64,000 nt of DNA from Pseudomonas juntendi (GTDB lineage: Bacteria; Pseudomonadota; Gammaproteobacteria; Pseudomonadales; Pseudomonadaceae): NCBI RefSeq assembly GCF_009932375.1, contig NZ_BLJG01000039.1, positions 16,948 to 80,947 on the forward strand, read 5' to 3'. The notes below the pieces were generated by a model. It did no database searches and had not been told where the DNA came from. It was given only the letters and a program-made list of their open reading frames with translations. The position numbers and the translations under genes are program-made. Shown piece by piece: positions 9,036 to 17,328 of this stretch; within the stretch, counting starts at the first letter, position 1; each line of letters starts with the position of its first letter.

Positions 9036-9755
9036 AGCGGCCAGCGCGCTGGGGAGGATCACCTGCATGCCGGTGCCCGAGGCGTTTGCGCCGAAGGTTT
9101 CGGCATAGCGCAAGGTTGCATTGGCATGCTCGCGCATGATCGCTTCGGCGCGGGCACCCTGGCGGTTGACCAGGGCATCGAACACGGCATGGTGCTGCAT
9201 GTGGGCGAAGTTGAAGCGCCGGTATTCACGGGCCAGGTCGTGGCGGTCTATCGCCAGCGCCGTGACCGAGGCGAATGGCAGGTGGTCGTTGCGCGCCAGC
9301 GCCACGGCAATGGCCGGGTTGTGGCTGGCTTCGATGATCACTTGGTGAAAGCGCATGTTCAGATCGTGGTAGGCCTGCAGGTCTTCTTCGGTCACGAAGC
9401 CCTTGCCGAACAGCTGGTCGCCCTCTATCAGGCACTGCTGCAGTGCCGCACGAGCTGGCGCGGCCAAGCCGCGCTCGGCAGCCTGGCGGGCGGCCAGGCC
9501 TTCGAGCACACCGCGCACCTCGACTGCACCGGCAATGTCATCGGCGCTCACCGAACGCACTTGAAAGCCCCGGCCGCCGAAGCGGACCAGCAGGCCTTCC
9601 TGTTCGAGCGTGCGAAAGGCCATGCGCACCGGCATGCGTGAAACGCCGAACAGTTCGGCAGTGGGAACTTCCATCAGGCGCTCGCCGGCCGCCAGCTCGC
9701 CTGAGGCGATCATCTTGCGCAACGCGACCAGCACCATTTGACCGGGCTTGCTCAT
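9015..9755 (-). CDS. vanR: GntR/FCD-family vanillate regulator VanR
   Basis: 246 aa. N-terminal winged helix (residues ~5-70, with LFGVSRMPVRMAFRTLEQEGLL) and an all-helical FCD ligand domain with His and Asp residues suited to metal/effector binding (LNMRFH, HMQHHAVF). The family binds short palindromes and is released by the substrate; VanR responds to vanillate in related bacteria. The upstream open frame was rejected; the ATG at 9755 starts the domain. It lies 56 bp downstream of vanK on the same strand, so the two are probably co-transcribed. Confidence 0.9.
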   Translation of the reverse strand: MSKPGQMVLVALRKMIASGELAAGERLMEVPTAELFGVSRMPVRMAFRTLEQEGLLVRFGGRGFQVRSVSADDIAGAVEVRGVLEGLAARQAAERGLAAPARAALQQCLIEGDQLFGKGFVTEEDLQAYHDLNMRFHQVIIEASHNPAIAVALARNDHLPFASVTALAIDRHDLAREYRRFNFAHMQHHAVFDALVNRQGARAEAIMREHANATLRYAETFGANASGTGMQVILPSALAASDIQHQ

Positions 9756-9811
9756 CCAGGCAACTTCCAGGGAAACGAGCCGGCATCTTAGCGCATGCCG
9801 GGCTCGAGTAG

Positions 9812-11149
9812 TCAGTGGCTCAGCGCATCGCTGGCCGCCACTGGGGCCGGCCTGGGTGCGCGCAGCAGTAGCAGGCACCCCGCCGCCAGCACGAACACAC
9901 TGGCAAACACCCCATACAAGTGCAGCGGCTGCCAGCCGCCATCGAGCAGCACACCCGCCACGGTGGGCGACACAATGGCGCCCATACGCCCGATGCCGAT
10001 GCCCCACCCCACGCCGGTGGCGCGCACCGATGCGTCGTAGACCACCGGCGACAAGGCATACAAGCCGGCCACGCAGCCGTTGGCGAACAGCCCGATCAAC
10101 AGGCCCAGGGCCAATGCCGCGCTAGCCGAGGCCCCGTTGGCCACGAACAGCATCAGCAGCGCCGCAGTGGTCAGCATGAACAGCGCCAGCACGCGGGTAA
10201 GCGGCCAGCGCGAAGCCAGCCCGCCGATCAGCGCCGCGCCGAGGATGCCGCCCACGCTCAACAGAACACCGCCCGTAATGCCTTGCTGCGCGGACAGCCC
10301 GGCCGCCACCAGCAGCTTCGGGGTCCAGCTCATGACGAAGTAGAAACCGAACATGACCAGGAAGAACAGCAGCCAGATCACCAGCGTGGTCCGGCGCATG
10401 GCCGGCGCCAACAGTTGCCGGAAACCGCTGGCACTGCCCGGCACCCTGGCCGCAAGCGCTGGCAGCTGCGCCAGTGCCGGGTGGCCTAGCCTTACCGCCA
10501 AGCGATTGACCCGCACCAGGGCGTTGGCGGGCCGGCGTGCCAGCAGAAAGTCCAGCGACTCCGGCAACCACAACCAGACCAGCGGTAACACGCAGACGGT
10601 GACGATACCGCCGAACAGAAACACCGACCGCCAACCCCACTGCCCCAGCAGCCACACCGCCAGCAAACCGCCCAGCGTTGCCCCCAGGGCATAGCCGGTG
10701 GACTGCAGGCTGACCGCCAGGCCGCGCCAGCGTTTGCTGGCATATTCGCTGGCAATGACGTTGCTGCTGGCCAGGATGCCGCCAATGCCCAGGCCCGTCA
10801 GCCCACGCAACAGGGCCAGTTGCATCGGGCTCTGGCTCAACGCCGAGAGCAGCATGCCGACCCCCGACAGCACCAGGCACAGCAGGATCAGCGGGCGCCG
10901 CCCGAAGCGGTCAGCCCAGGGTGCGATGAACAGCGAGCCCGCCGCCATGCCAAACAAGCCGGCACTGAGCAGCAAGCCCACCTGCGCCCCGTTGAGGTCC
11001 CACTCCGCAGACACCGAGGCAGCGGTAAAGGCCATGACCAGCACGTCGAAGCCGTCGATCATGTTGAGCAGGATGCATATGCCGATGGCCAGGCACTGAA
11101 AGCGCCCCATCGGGTCGTTGTCCAGGCGCTGCTTGAGGTCGTTACTCAT
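9812..11149 (-). CDS. vanK: Aromatic acid/H+ symporter of the MFS (VanK)
   Basis: 445 aa, twelve hydrophobic segments. The AAHS signature DGFDVLVMAF in helix 1 and the MFS loop motif WADRFGRRPLI after helix 2 are clear. It is an inner-membrane importer of vanillate or a related aromatic acid; assignment to vanillate rests on position between vanR and a shared operator. The longer frame to 11278 has no family match in its first 43 residues, so the ATG at 11149 (MSNDLKQRLD) is preferred. Confidence 0.85.
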   Translation of the reverse strand: MSNDLKQRLDNDPMGRFQCLAIGICILLNMIDGFDVLVMAFTAASVSAEWDLNGAQVGLLLSAGLFGMAAGSLFIAPWADRFGRRPLILLCLVLSGVGMLLSALSQSPMQLALLRGLTGLGIGGILASSNVIASEYASKRWRGLAVSLQSTGYALGATLGGLLAVWLLGQWGWRSVFLFGGIVTVCVLPLVWLWLPESLDFLLARRPANALVRVNRLAVRLGHPALAQLPALAARVPGSASGFRQLLAPAMRRTTLVIWLLFFLVMFGFYFVMSWTPKLLVAAGLSAQQGITGGVLLSVGGILGAALIGGLASRWPLTRVLALFMLTTAALLMLFVANGASASAALALGLLIGLFANGCVAGLYALSPVVYDASVRATGVGWGIGIGRMGAIVSPTVAGVLLDGGWQPLHLYGVFASVFVLAAGCLLLLRAPRPAPVAASDALSH

Positions 11150-11324
11150 AGCGCCACCTGCCGCTTTGCAGGTGGCACAACGGCAACGCACGCGCAGGCA
11201 AAGCGCAAGGAACCCTGACGGTTCCATACCCTGGAAAAGCCTTTCATGACTGAACCCTTCTTGTAATTGTCGGCGCATCAGGCTGGAGGCCTCCAGCCGA
11301 TGTCAGGCGCTAATCAAACAAATA

Positions 11325-11334
11325 ATGGATCCAC
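11325..11334. promoter_or_regulatory. VanR-type operator, vanK leader site
   Basis: ATGGATCCAC followed by AAACAATCC, nearly the same 19 bases as the distal vanA site. It lies 176 bp upstream of the vanK start. Confidence 0.6.
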
Positions 11335-11485
11335 AAACAATCCATGGGGCAATCGCAAGCACGGCTCAGACCGGTGATGACAGTCTGATCAGCCAAAATT
11401 ACAAAAATTTAAATGTTAATTATCAATACCTTACATATTCATGATTCCTGTTAATTCGCGTTCGTTTATCGAACAGATTCAGTAA

Positions 11486-11495
11486 ATGGATCCAT
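11486..11495. promoter_or_regulatory. VanR-type operator, distal vanK / mrdA side
   Basis: Perfect ATGGATCCAT palindrome, identical to the proximal vanA site. It is ~337 bp from vanK and 217 bp from the divergent penicillin-binding protein gene, so it could act on either. Confidence 0.6.
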
Positions 11496-11711
11496 ATCGA
11501 TCACGGCATTACCGCATAGGCCTGTCATCGCACCCGGCGCCATGAACAAATCTTCATATAGCGCCCCAGCGCCCTGACCATGCGGCGCACAGCGCAAGCC
11601 AGGCTACCGCCAGCCACCACCCGGCTTGAGGCTGCCGGGCGGGTTGCGTAGCATCCCCCGCCCGTTCGCGCGCCTGCACATCGGCGCGTAACCCGCACAA
11701 AAGAGCCCCGA

Positions 11712-13607
11712 ATGCCGCAACCTATCCCCCTCAAGGACCACGAAAAGGAAAAGCACCTGGTCAACCGCCGGCTTCTGGCCTGCGCCGCCCTGGTCTTCAG
11801 CCTGTGTGCCGTGCTGGTGGGTCGGCTCTATGTGCTGCAGGTGCTGCAGCACGACCAGCAGAGTGCCGTGTCGGAAAACAACCGCGTGCATGTGCTGCCC
11901 ATCGCCCCTGAGCGCGGGCTTATCTACGACCGCAACGGCGTGGTGCTGGCCGACAACAAGCCCAGCTTCGACCTGACCATCACCCGCGAGCGGACCGGCG
12001 GCAATTCGGCCAAGGTGCTCGACACCCTGACCCAGGTGCTGGGGCTGAACGAGGACGACCGCAAGCAGTTCGACAAGGACCTGCGCCGGGGCCGCAAGCC
12101 GTTCGAGCCGGTCACCCTGATAGTGGGGCTGAGCGAAGAGCAGATCGCCCTGGTGGCGGTCAACCAGTTCCGCCTGCCGGGCCTGGAGGTCGAACCACAG
12201 TTCATCCGCGAGTACCCGCTGGGCGCGCATTTCGCCCATTCGGTTGGCTACGTGGGGCGTATCAACGAAAAGGAGGCCAAAGTAGTCGACAGCACCGAAT
12301 ACCGGGGCACCCAGTCGATTGGCAAGACCGGCATCGAGCGCTTCTACGAAAGACAGCTGCATGGCCATGTGGGCTATGAGGAAGTCGAGACCAACGCCCA
12401 GGGCCGGGTGATGCGCGTGCTCAACCACAAGGCCCCGACACCCGGGCAGGACATCGTGCTGACGCTGGACGCCCGCCTGCAAGTCGCTGCAGAAAAGGCC
12501 CTGGGCGACCGCCGTGGCTCGGTGGTGGTGCTGGACCCGGCCAATGGTGACGTGCTGGCCATGGTCAGCAACCCCAGCTTCGACCCCAACCTGTTCGTCA
12601 AGGGCATCAGCTTCAAGCAGTACGCACAATTGCGCGATTCGATCGACCGCCCCCTGTTCAACCGCGTGCTGCGCGGCCTGTACGCGCCCGGCTCGACGGT
12701 GAAGCCGGAAGTGGCCATCGCCGGCCTCGACAGCGGCGTGATCACCCCCGGAAGCCGGGTGTTCGACCCGGGCTACTACGAGCTGCCCAACTACGCCCAC
12801 AAGTACCGCAACTGGAACCGCAGCGGTGACGGCTGGGTAGACATGTACACAGCCATCATGCGCTCCAACGACACCTACTTCTACGACCTGGCGCACAAAC
12901 TGGGCATTGATCGCCTGCACGACTACATGGCGGAGTTCGGCCTGGGCCAGAAGGTGTCGCTGGACATGTTCGAAGAGGCCGCCGGCCTGATGCCTTCTGC
13001 CCAATGGAAACGGGCCACCCGTCGCCAGGCCTGGTTCCCTGGCGAAACACTGATCCTTGGCATCGGCCAGGGCTACATGCAGGTCACCCCGTTGCAGCTG
13101 GCCCAGGCCACCAGCCTGCTGGCCAGCAAGGGCGTGTGGCACCGCCCGCACCTGGCCATGACCGTAGGCGGCGATGCACCGGTCGACCCCCACCCGATGC
13201 CCGACATCGTGCTGCATGACAAGCACGCCTGGGACCAGGTCAGCCAGGGCATGCAGATGGTCATGCACGACCCGCGGGGTATCGCCCGTGCGGCCGCGGC
13301 CGGCGCGCAGTACCGGATTGCCGGCAAAAGCGGCACCGCACAGGTGGTGGCGATCAAGCAGGGTGAACGCTACAACCGTGACAAGACACTGGAACGGCAC
13401 CGCGACAATGCCCTGTTCGTCGGCTTTGCCCCGGCTGACCACCCGGCCGTGGTGGTGGCGGTGATGATCGAGAACGGCGAAGCCGGTGGCCGGGTGGCCG
13501 GGCCTGTGGTGCGTGAAGTGATGGACGCCTACCTGCTGGACGAACAGGGGCACCTGAAGCCCGAGTATGCGGGTGCCGTGCCACCGCGCACTACGCCGCA
13601 TACCTGA
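11712..13607 (+). CDS. mrdA: Penicillin-binding protein 2 (peptidoglycan transpeptidase)
   Basis: 631 aa. One N-terminal membrane anchor (residues ~20-42), a class B dimerisation domain (ERGLIYDRNGVVLADN), then the transpeptidase domain with the three active-site motifs: S328-T-V-K, S385-N-D and K539-S-G-T. It cross-links peptidoglycan during rod-shape elongation. The usual partners (rodA, rlpA, dacA) are absent here; the neighbours are van genes and a GST. This suggests a second PBP2 copy outside the main cell-shape cluster, which would need a whole genome to prove. The ribosome site before 11712 (AAGAG) is weak. Confidence 0.9.
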   Translation: MPQPIPLKDHEKEKHLVNRRLLACAALVFSLCAVLVGRLYVLQVLQHDQQSAVSENNRVHVLPIAPERGLIYDRNGVVLADNKPSFDLTITRERTGGNSAKVLDTLTQVLGLNEDDRKQFDKDLRRGRKPFEPVTLIVGLSEEQIALVAVNQFRLPGLEVEPQFIREYPLGAHFAHSVGYVGRINEKEAKVVDSTEYRGTQSIGKTGIERFYERQLHGHVGYEEVETNAQGRVMRVLNHKAPTPGQDIVLTLDARLQVAAEKALGDRRGSVVVLDPANGDVLAMVSNPSFDPNLFVKGISFKQYAQLRDSIDRPLFNRVLRGLYAPGSTVKPEVAIAGLDSGVITPGSRVFDPGYYELPNYAHKYRNWNRSGDGWVDMYTAIMRSNDTYFYDLAHKLGIDRLHDYMAEFGLGQKVSLDMFEEAAGLMPSAQWKRATRRQAWFPGETLILGIGQGYMQVTPLQLAQATSLLASKGVWHRPHLAMTVGGDAPVDPHPMPDIVLHDKHAWDQVSQGMQMVMHDPRGIARAAAAGAQYRIAGKSGTAQVVAIKQGERYNRDKTLERHRDNALFVGFAPADHPAVVVAVMIENGEAGGRVAGPVVREVMDAYLLDEQGHLKPEYAGAVPPRTTPHT

Positions 13608-13668
13608 TGCTGCGCGGGCCTGCCGGCTGAGCGGGCCCGTGCTTCAAGCCCAGAGCAGCCCCGTGCCC

Positions 13669-14301
13669 TCAGTGCTGCCCACCGGTACGAGGCATCAGCT
13701 CGTAGGGGTGCTTCCACCCTGGCATGGCTTGGATGCGTGCCTTCCATGCCTCGATGTGGGTGAACTCGGCCAACGCCATACCGGTGTCCTCCGGCATGAA
13801 CACATACCCCGCCAGCGACAGGTCGGCGATGGTCAACCGCCCCCCCACCATGAACGGGGCCTTCGCCAGATGGGCATCGACAATGCGGTACGCGGCGGTG
13901 GCACGCTCGCGCAAGAACTGCGTCACGTCGGTTTCGCCCGTGTTCTTCAGGCAGAACAGGAAACGCAGCGCCGCGTAATAGCTGGTGAACTTATGGTTGT
14001 CGAACAGCATCCAGCGCCAGATTTCGCGCTTTTCGTCCGCGTCGCGGGGGCCGAATTGCCCGGTCTGCTGCGCAAGGTACTCCAGAATCAGCGCAGACTG
14101 GGTCAAGGACTTGCCAGCGTGCTCCAGCACCGGCACCTCACCCTGTTCATTGACCTCATCGCGCCAGGCTTGCTCGCGGGTCTGGCCGTTGAAGAAATCG
14201 ACGAACACCGGCTGCCAGTTCTGGCCAGTCAATTGCAGCATCAGCGCGGCCTTGTAGGCGTTGCCGGATTCGGCGAAGCAATGCAGCTTGTAGTCAGGCA
14301 T
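13669..14301 (-). CDS. Glutathione S-transferase family protein
   Basis: 210 aa. Thioredoxin-like N-terminal domain starting KLHCFAESGNAYKAALML, with the conserved cis-proline segment EVPVLEH and the glutathione-contacting QSALILEYL, then the all-helical C-terminal domain with GRLTIADLSLAGY. This is cytoplasmic glutathione conjugation or a related reaction; the substrate is unknown. The ATG at 14301 starts the domain; the 27 extra residues of the longer frame match nothing. It is convergent with mrdA across 61 bp. Confidence 0.85.
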   Translation of the reverse strand: MPDYKLHCFAESGNAYKAALMLQLTGQNWQPVFVDFFNGQTREQAWRDEVNEQGEVPVLEHAGKSLTQSALILEYLAQQTGQFGPRDADEKREIWRWMLFDNHKFTSYYAALRFLFCLKNTGETDVTQFLRERATAAYRIVDAHLAKAPFMVGGRLTIADLSLAGYVFMPEDTGMALAEFTHIEAWKARIQAMPGWKHPYELMPRTGGQH

Positions 14302-14490
14302 GGGCGAACCTTGCGGTGGCTGTGATGAGCGAATGGCAGAGCAGACCACGCGCACCGCGAGGCGGTCAATGCCCGGTACCACCTGCGGGCATGCATTCTG
14401 CCAATGAACAACGGAACTACTTTCACACTGATGCTTTCTTAACCTCTGAGTGGTTTATTCCTTGGGCTTCACCCTTCTGGAGAACACGAC

Positions 14491-14808
14491 ATGCGCCACC
14501 TACTCATCGCACCTGCGCTGCTGCTCCTGCTGCCTGCCGGTGCCGCACTGGCCCGCGTCGATGCGGGCGACGTCGCCACCTCGGCCGGTGTTTCCGCTTC
14601 GCTGTATTCCACCTTCAAAGATGACAAACGGATCATTCCTGCCCGCGACGAGCTTTCGGCGTTCGTTGCCAGTGGGGGTGCAATCCGCGGCGCTTATGTC
14701 GAAGCCGCACTGGAACAGGCCCGCAAGGACCACCCAGGGCTCCAGGCCGACGACGAAGAGCTGGCCAGGGCCATTCTGTCGCAGGATGACCGCATCGCTG
14801 ATCGTTGA
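14491..14808 (+). CDS. Small exported DUF2388-family protein
   Basis: 105 aa with a clear Sec signal peptide (residues 1-21, cleavage after ALA-RVD). The rest matches the Pseudomonas DUF2388 pattern: ATSAGVSASL, then DDKRIIPARDELSAFVASGG, RGAYVEAAL and ELARAILS. Function unknown; probably periplasmic. A monocistronic gene, convergent with glcC. Confidence 0.75.
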   Translation: MRHLLIAPALLLLLPAGAALARVDAGDVATSAGVSASLYSTFKDDKRIIPARDELSAFVASGGAIRGAYVEAALEQARKDHPGLQADDEELARAILSQDDRIADR

Positions 14809-14868
14809 ATCAGACTTGCACCCGCCTCTGCGTGAATCTACCCACGCCGGGGCCGGTGCAGGTTTGGC

Positions 14869-15633
14869 TCACCCCCAACCATCCATACGCATGGTCGCCC
14901 TGACCAGGCGCTGGTCCTCCTGTTCGATCTCCCGCAAACTGTCGCGAATGCCATTGATGTGCTCGCGCGCCGCGCGCTGCGCCTGTTCCGGCAACTGCTC
15001 CATCACCGCGTGATACAAGCGTGCATGCTGGCGATCGATCTGGCGTTTCTGCGCCGGCCGGCAGTACAGGTTGTTGACCGACGCGAACACTGTGCTCAAA
15101 GTCAGATCGCTCAGCGATTGCAGGGTGTGCACCAGCACCGGGTTGTGCGAGGCCTCGCTGACCGCCCGATGGAACGCGTGGTCGCGGCGGGCATGCTCAC
15201 GGGCATCGATGGCCTCGGCGGCCTGGTGTGCCGCCAGCATGTCCTCATAACGGCGGCGGATCAGCAAGCGGTCCACGTCGGTGGCGCGCAAAGCTGCCAG
15301 CCGGGCAGATTCGGCCTCCAGCAAGGCGCGCACTTCCAGCAAGTCGAACAATGTGCGCGGCTGTGAGCTGAACAGATGCATCAACGGCGTGTGGCCCGCC
15401 TGCCCGGTGAGGTCGGCGACAAAGGAGCCGCGCCCGTGCTCGGTGTCGATGATGCCGCGCCCGCGCAGCACCCGCAGCCCCTCACGCAGTGCAGAGCGCG
15501 AACACCCCAGCTTCTCGACAAGCCGCCGCTCCGAAGGCAATGCCTGGCCCACCTTGAGCACGCCTTCGACAATCAGCCGCTCGACCCGCTCGGCCACCTG
15601 GTCGGCCACCTTCGCCCTGCCCTCGTTCGCCAT
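14869..15633 (-). CDS. glcC: GntR/FCD-family regulator of glycolate use, GlcC
   Basis: 254 aa, the same length as E. coli GlcC. N-terminal winged helix with LPSERRLVEKLGCSRSALREGL and the GRGSFV wing, then an FCD domain (RALLEAESARLAA, RRDHAFHRAVSEASHNPV). In E. coli it activates glc genes when glycolate is present. It is divergent from glcD with two matching operators in the 195-bp gap. The open frame continues upstream through glcD as an antisense shadow; the ATG at 15633 starts the DNA-binding domain. Confidence 0.9.
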   Translation of the reverse strand: MANEGRAKVADQVAERVERLIVEGVLKVGQALPSERRLVEKLGCSRSALREGLRVLRGRGIIDTEHGRGSFVADLTGQAGHTPLMHLFSSQPRTLFDLLEVRALLEAESARLAALRATDVDRLLIRRRYEDMLAAHQAAEAIDAREHARRDHAFHRAVSEASHNPVLVHTLQSLSDLTLSTVFASVNNLYCRPAQKRQIDRQHARLYHAVMEQLPEQAQRAAREHINGIRDSLREIEQEDQRLVRATMRMDGWG

Positions 15634-15648
15634 TGCGCACCCTCCTGC

Positions 15649-15659
15649 TGGTAGGACCA
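15649..15659. promoter_or_regulatory. GlcC-type operator 1
   Basis: TGGT-AGG-ACCA, the FadR/FCD-GntR consensus TGGTnnnACCA, 16 bp upstream of the glcC start. Suited to autoregulation. Confidence 0.7.
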
Positions 15660-15721
15660 CTTGCACACCCGCCTGCAATCTAGCCAAGCCACGCCACCAA
15701 CGGCCAGTACCCAGCCGAAAA

Positions 15722-15736
15722 ACTGGTAGGACCAGT
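15722..15736. promoter_or_regulatory. GlcC-type operator 2
   Basis: Perfect ACTGGT-AGG-ACCAGT palindrome about 93 bp before glcD. Same core as operator 1; the centres are 75 bp apart. Confidence 0.75.
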
Positions 15737-15828
15737 GGCGAGCCCACTCGACCCAGACTAGCACCGCGCGCAGGCTGCAAGCGTGACCGCTTTGCCAACA
15801 ACAATAAAAACCGTTGCCGAGTGAGCCA

Positions 15829-17328
15829 ATGACCATTCTCTACGACGAACGCGTCGATGGTGCGCTGCCCAGCAGTGACCGCGAGGCGCTGTTGCAGGCA
15901 TTGCAGGCTGCCCTGCCCGACCTGCACGTTTTGCACCGCGAAGAAGACCTCAAGCCCTACGAGTGCGACGGCCTGTCGGCCTACTGCACCGTACCGTTGC
16001 TGGTCGCTCTGCCCGAACGCCTGGAACAGGTGCAGGCGCTGCTCAAGCTGTGCCATCAACGCGGCGTACCGGTGGTGGCGCGCGGCGCCGGTACCGGCCT
16101 GTCCGGTGGCGCCCTGCCACTGGCCAAGGGCATTCTGCTGGTCATGGCGCGCTTCAACCGCATCCTGGAGGTCAACCCGCAGGGTCGCTTCGCCCGGGTG
16201 CAGCCCGGGGTACGCAACCTGGCCATTTCCCAGGCTGCAGCCCCCCATGGCCTGTACTACGCACCTGACCCCTCTTCGCAAATAGCCTGCTCCATCGGCG
16301 GCAACGTGGCTGAAAACGCCGGCGGCGTGCACTGTTTGAAGTACGGCCTGACCGTGCACAACCTGCTCAAGGTCGAAATACTCACCGTCGAGGGTGAACG
16401 CCTGACCCTTGGCAGCGATGCCCTCGACTGCCCTGGCTTCGACCTGCTGGCGTTGTTCACCGGTTCCGAAGGCATGCTCGGCATCGTCACCGAAGTGACC
16501 GTCAAGCTGCTGCCCAAGCCGCAAGTCGCACGGGTGCTGCTGGCGAGCTTCGACAGTGTCGAGGATGCCGGCCGCGCCGTGGCCCAGATCATTGCTGCCG
16601 GCATCATCCCCGGCGGCCTGGAGATGATGGACAACCTGGCGATCCGCGCCGCCGAGGACTTCATTCACGCGGGCTACCCGGTGGAGGCGGCGGCCATCCT
16701 GCTGTGCGAGCTGGACGGTGTCGAGGCCGATGTGCACGCTGACTGCGAACGGGTCGCCGCCGTGCTGGCGCAAGCCGGCGCCCGCGACGTGCGGCTGGCC
16801 TGCGACGAGGCCGAGCGGGTGCGTTTCTGGGCCGGGCGCAAGAACGCCTTCCCGGCCGTGGGGCGCATTTCACCCGACTACTACTGCATGGACGGCACCA
16901 TCCCACGCCGCGAGCTGCCGCGCGTGCTGAAAGGCATCAGCGACTTATCCAGCGAATACGGCCTGCGCGTGGCCAATGTGTTCCATGCCGGCGACGGCAA
17001 CATGCACCCGCTGATCCTGTTCGATGCCAACCTGCCGGGTGAACTGGAGCGCGCCGAGGCCATCGGCGGCAAGATTCTCGAACTGTGCGTGGCCGTGGGC
17101 GGCAGCATCACGGGTGAACACGGGGTCGGCCGGGAAAAGATCAACCAGATGTGCGCACAGTTCAACAGCGACGAAATCACCTTGTTCCATGCGGTCAAGG
17201 CTGCGTTCGACCCACAAGGCCTGCTCAACCCCGGCAAGAACATCCCCACCTTGCACCGCTGCGCCGAATTCGGCGCGTTGCACGTGCACCACGGGCAACT
17301 GCCTTTTCCCGAGCTGGAGCGTTTCTGA
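15829..17328 (+). CDS. glcD: Glycolate oxidase FAD subunit GlcD
   Basis: 499 aa, exactly the E. coli length. PCMH-type FAD-binding domain in the N-terminal half (VVARGAGTGLSGGALP, PSSQIACSIGGNVAENAGG) and an FAD-oxidase C-terminal domain ending in GSITGEHGVGREK and DPQGLLNPGKN. It oxidises glycolate to glyoxylate, passing electrons to the membrane through GlcE and GlcF. The ATG at 15829 is used rather than an upstream TTG. Its TGA overlaps the glcE ATG. Confidence 0.95.
   Translation: MTILYDERVDGALPSSDREALLQALQAALPDLHVLHREEDLKPYECDGLSAYCTVPLLVALPERLEQVQALLKLCHQRGVPVVARGAGTGLSGGALPLAKGILLVMARFNRILEVNPQGRFARVQPGVRNLAISQAAAPHGLYYAPDPSSQIACSIGGNVAENAGGVHCLKYGLTVHNLLKVEILTVEGERLTLGSDALDCPGFDLLALFTGSEGMLGIVTEVTVKLLPKPQVARVLLASFDSVEDAGRAVAQIIAAGIIPGGLEMMDNLAIRAAEDFIHAGYPVEAAAILLCELDGVEADVHADCERVAAVLAQAGARDVRLACDEAERVRFWAGRKNAFPAVGRISPDYYCMDGTIPRRELPRVLKGISDLSSEYGLRVANVFHAGDGNMHPLILFDANLPGELERAEAIGGKILELCVAVGGSITGEHGVGREKINQMCAQFNSDEITLFHAVKAAFDPQGLLNPGKNIPTLHRCAEFGALHVHHGQLPFPELERF

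Larger units (their letters stand above)
11150..11711. other. Non-coding divergent region between vanK and mrdA
   Basis: 562 bp without a supported gene. It holds two VanR-type sites and an AT-rich stretch (about 11397-11480) that is the likeliest place for the vanK promoter. The inverted repeat GGCTGGAGGCCTCCAGCC at 11281-11298 could form a hairpin in the vanK leader. Nothing else was recognised. Confidence 0.6.

Noticed and set aside
9756..10007. Upstream extension of the vanR frame
   Set aside because: Lies inside the vanK gene on the same strand in another frame; the ATG at 9755 gives the family length.
11604..13601. 665-aa minus-strand open frame over mrdA
   Set aside because: Antisense to a gene with all three penicillin-binding motifs; composition is that of reverse-complement shadow.
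15634..16773. Upstream extension of the glcC frame
   Set aside because: Runs antisense through glcD; the winged-helix domain starts at the ATG 15633, so the extra part is not coding.
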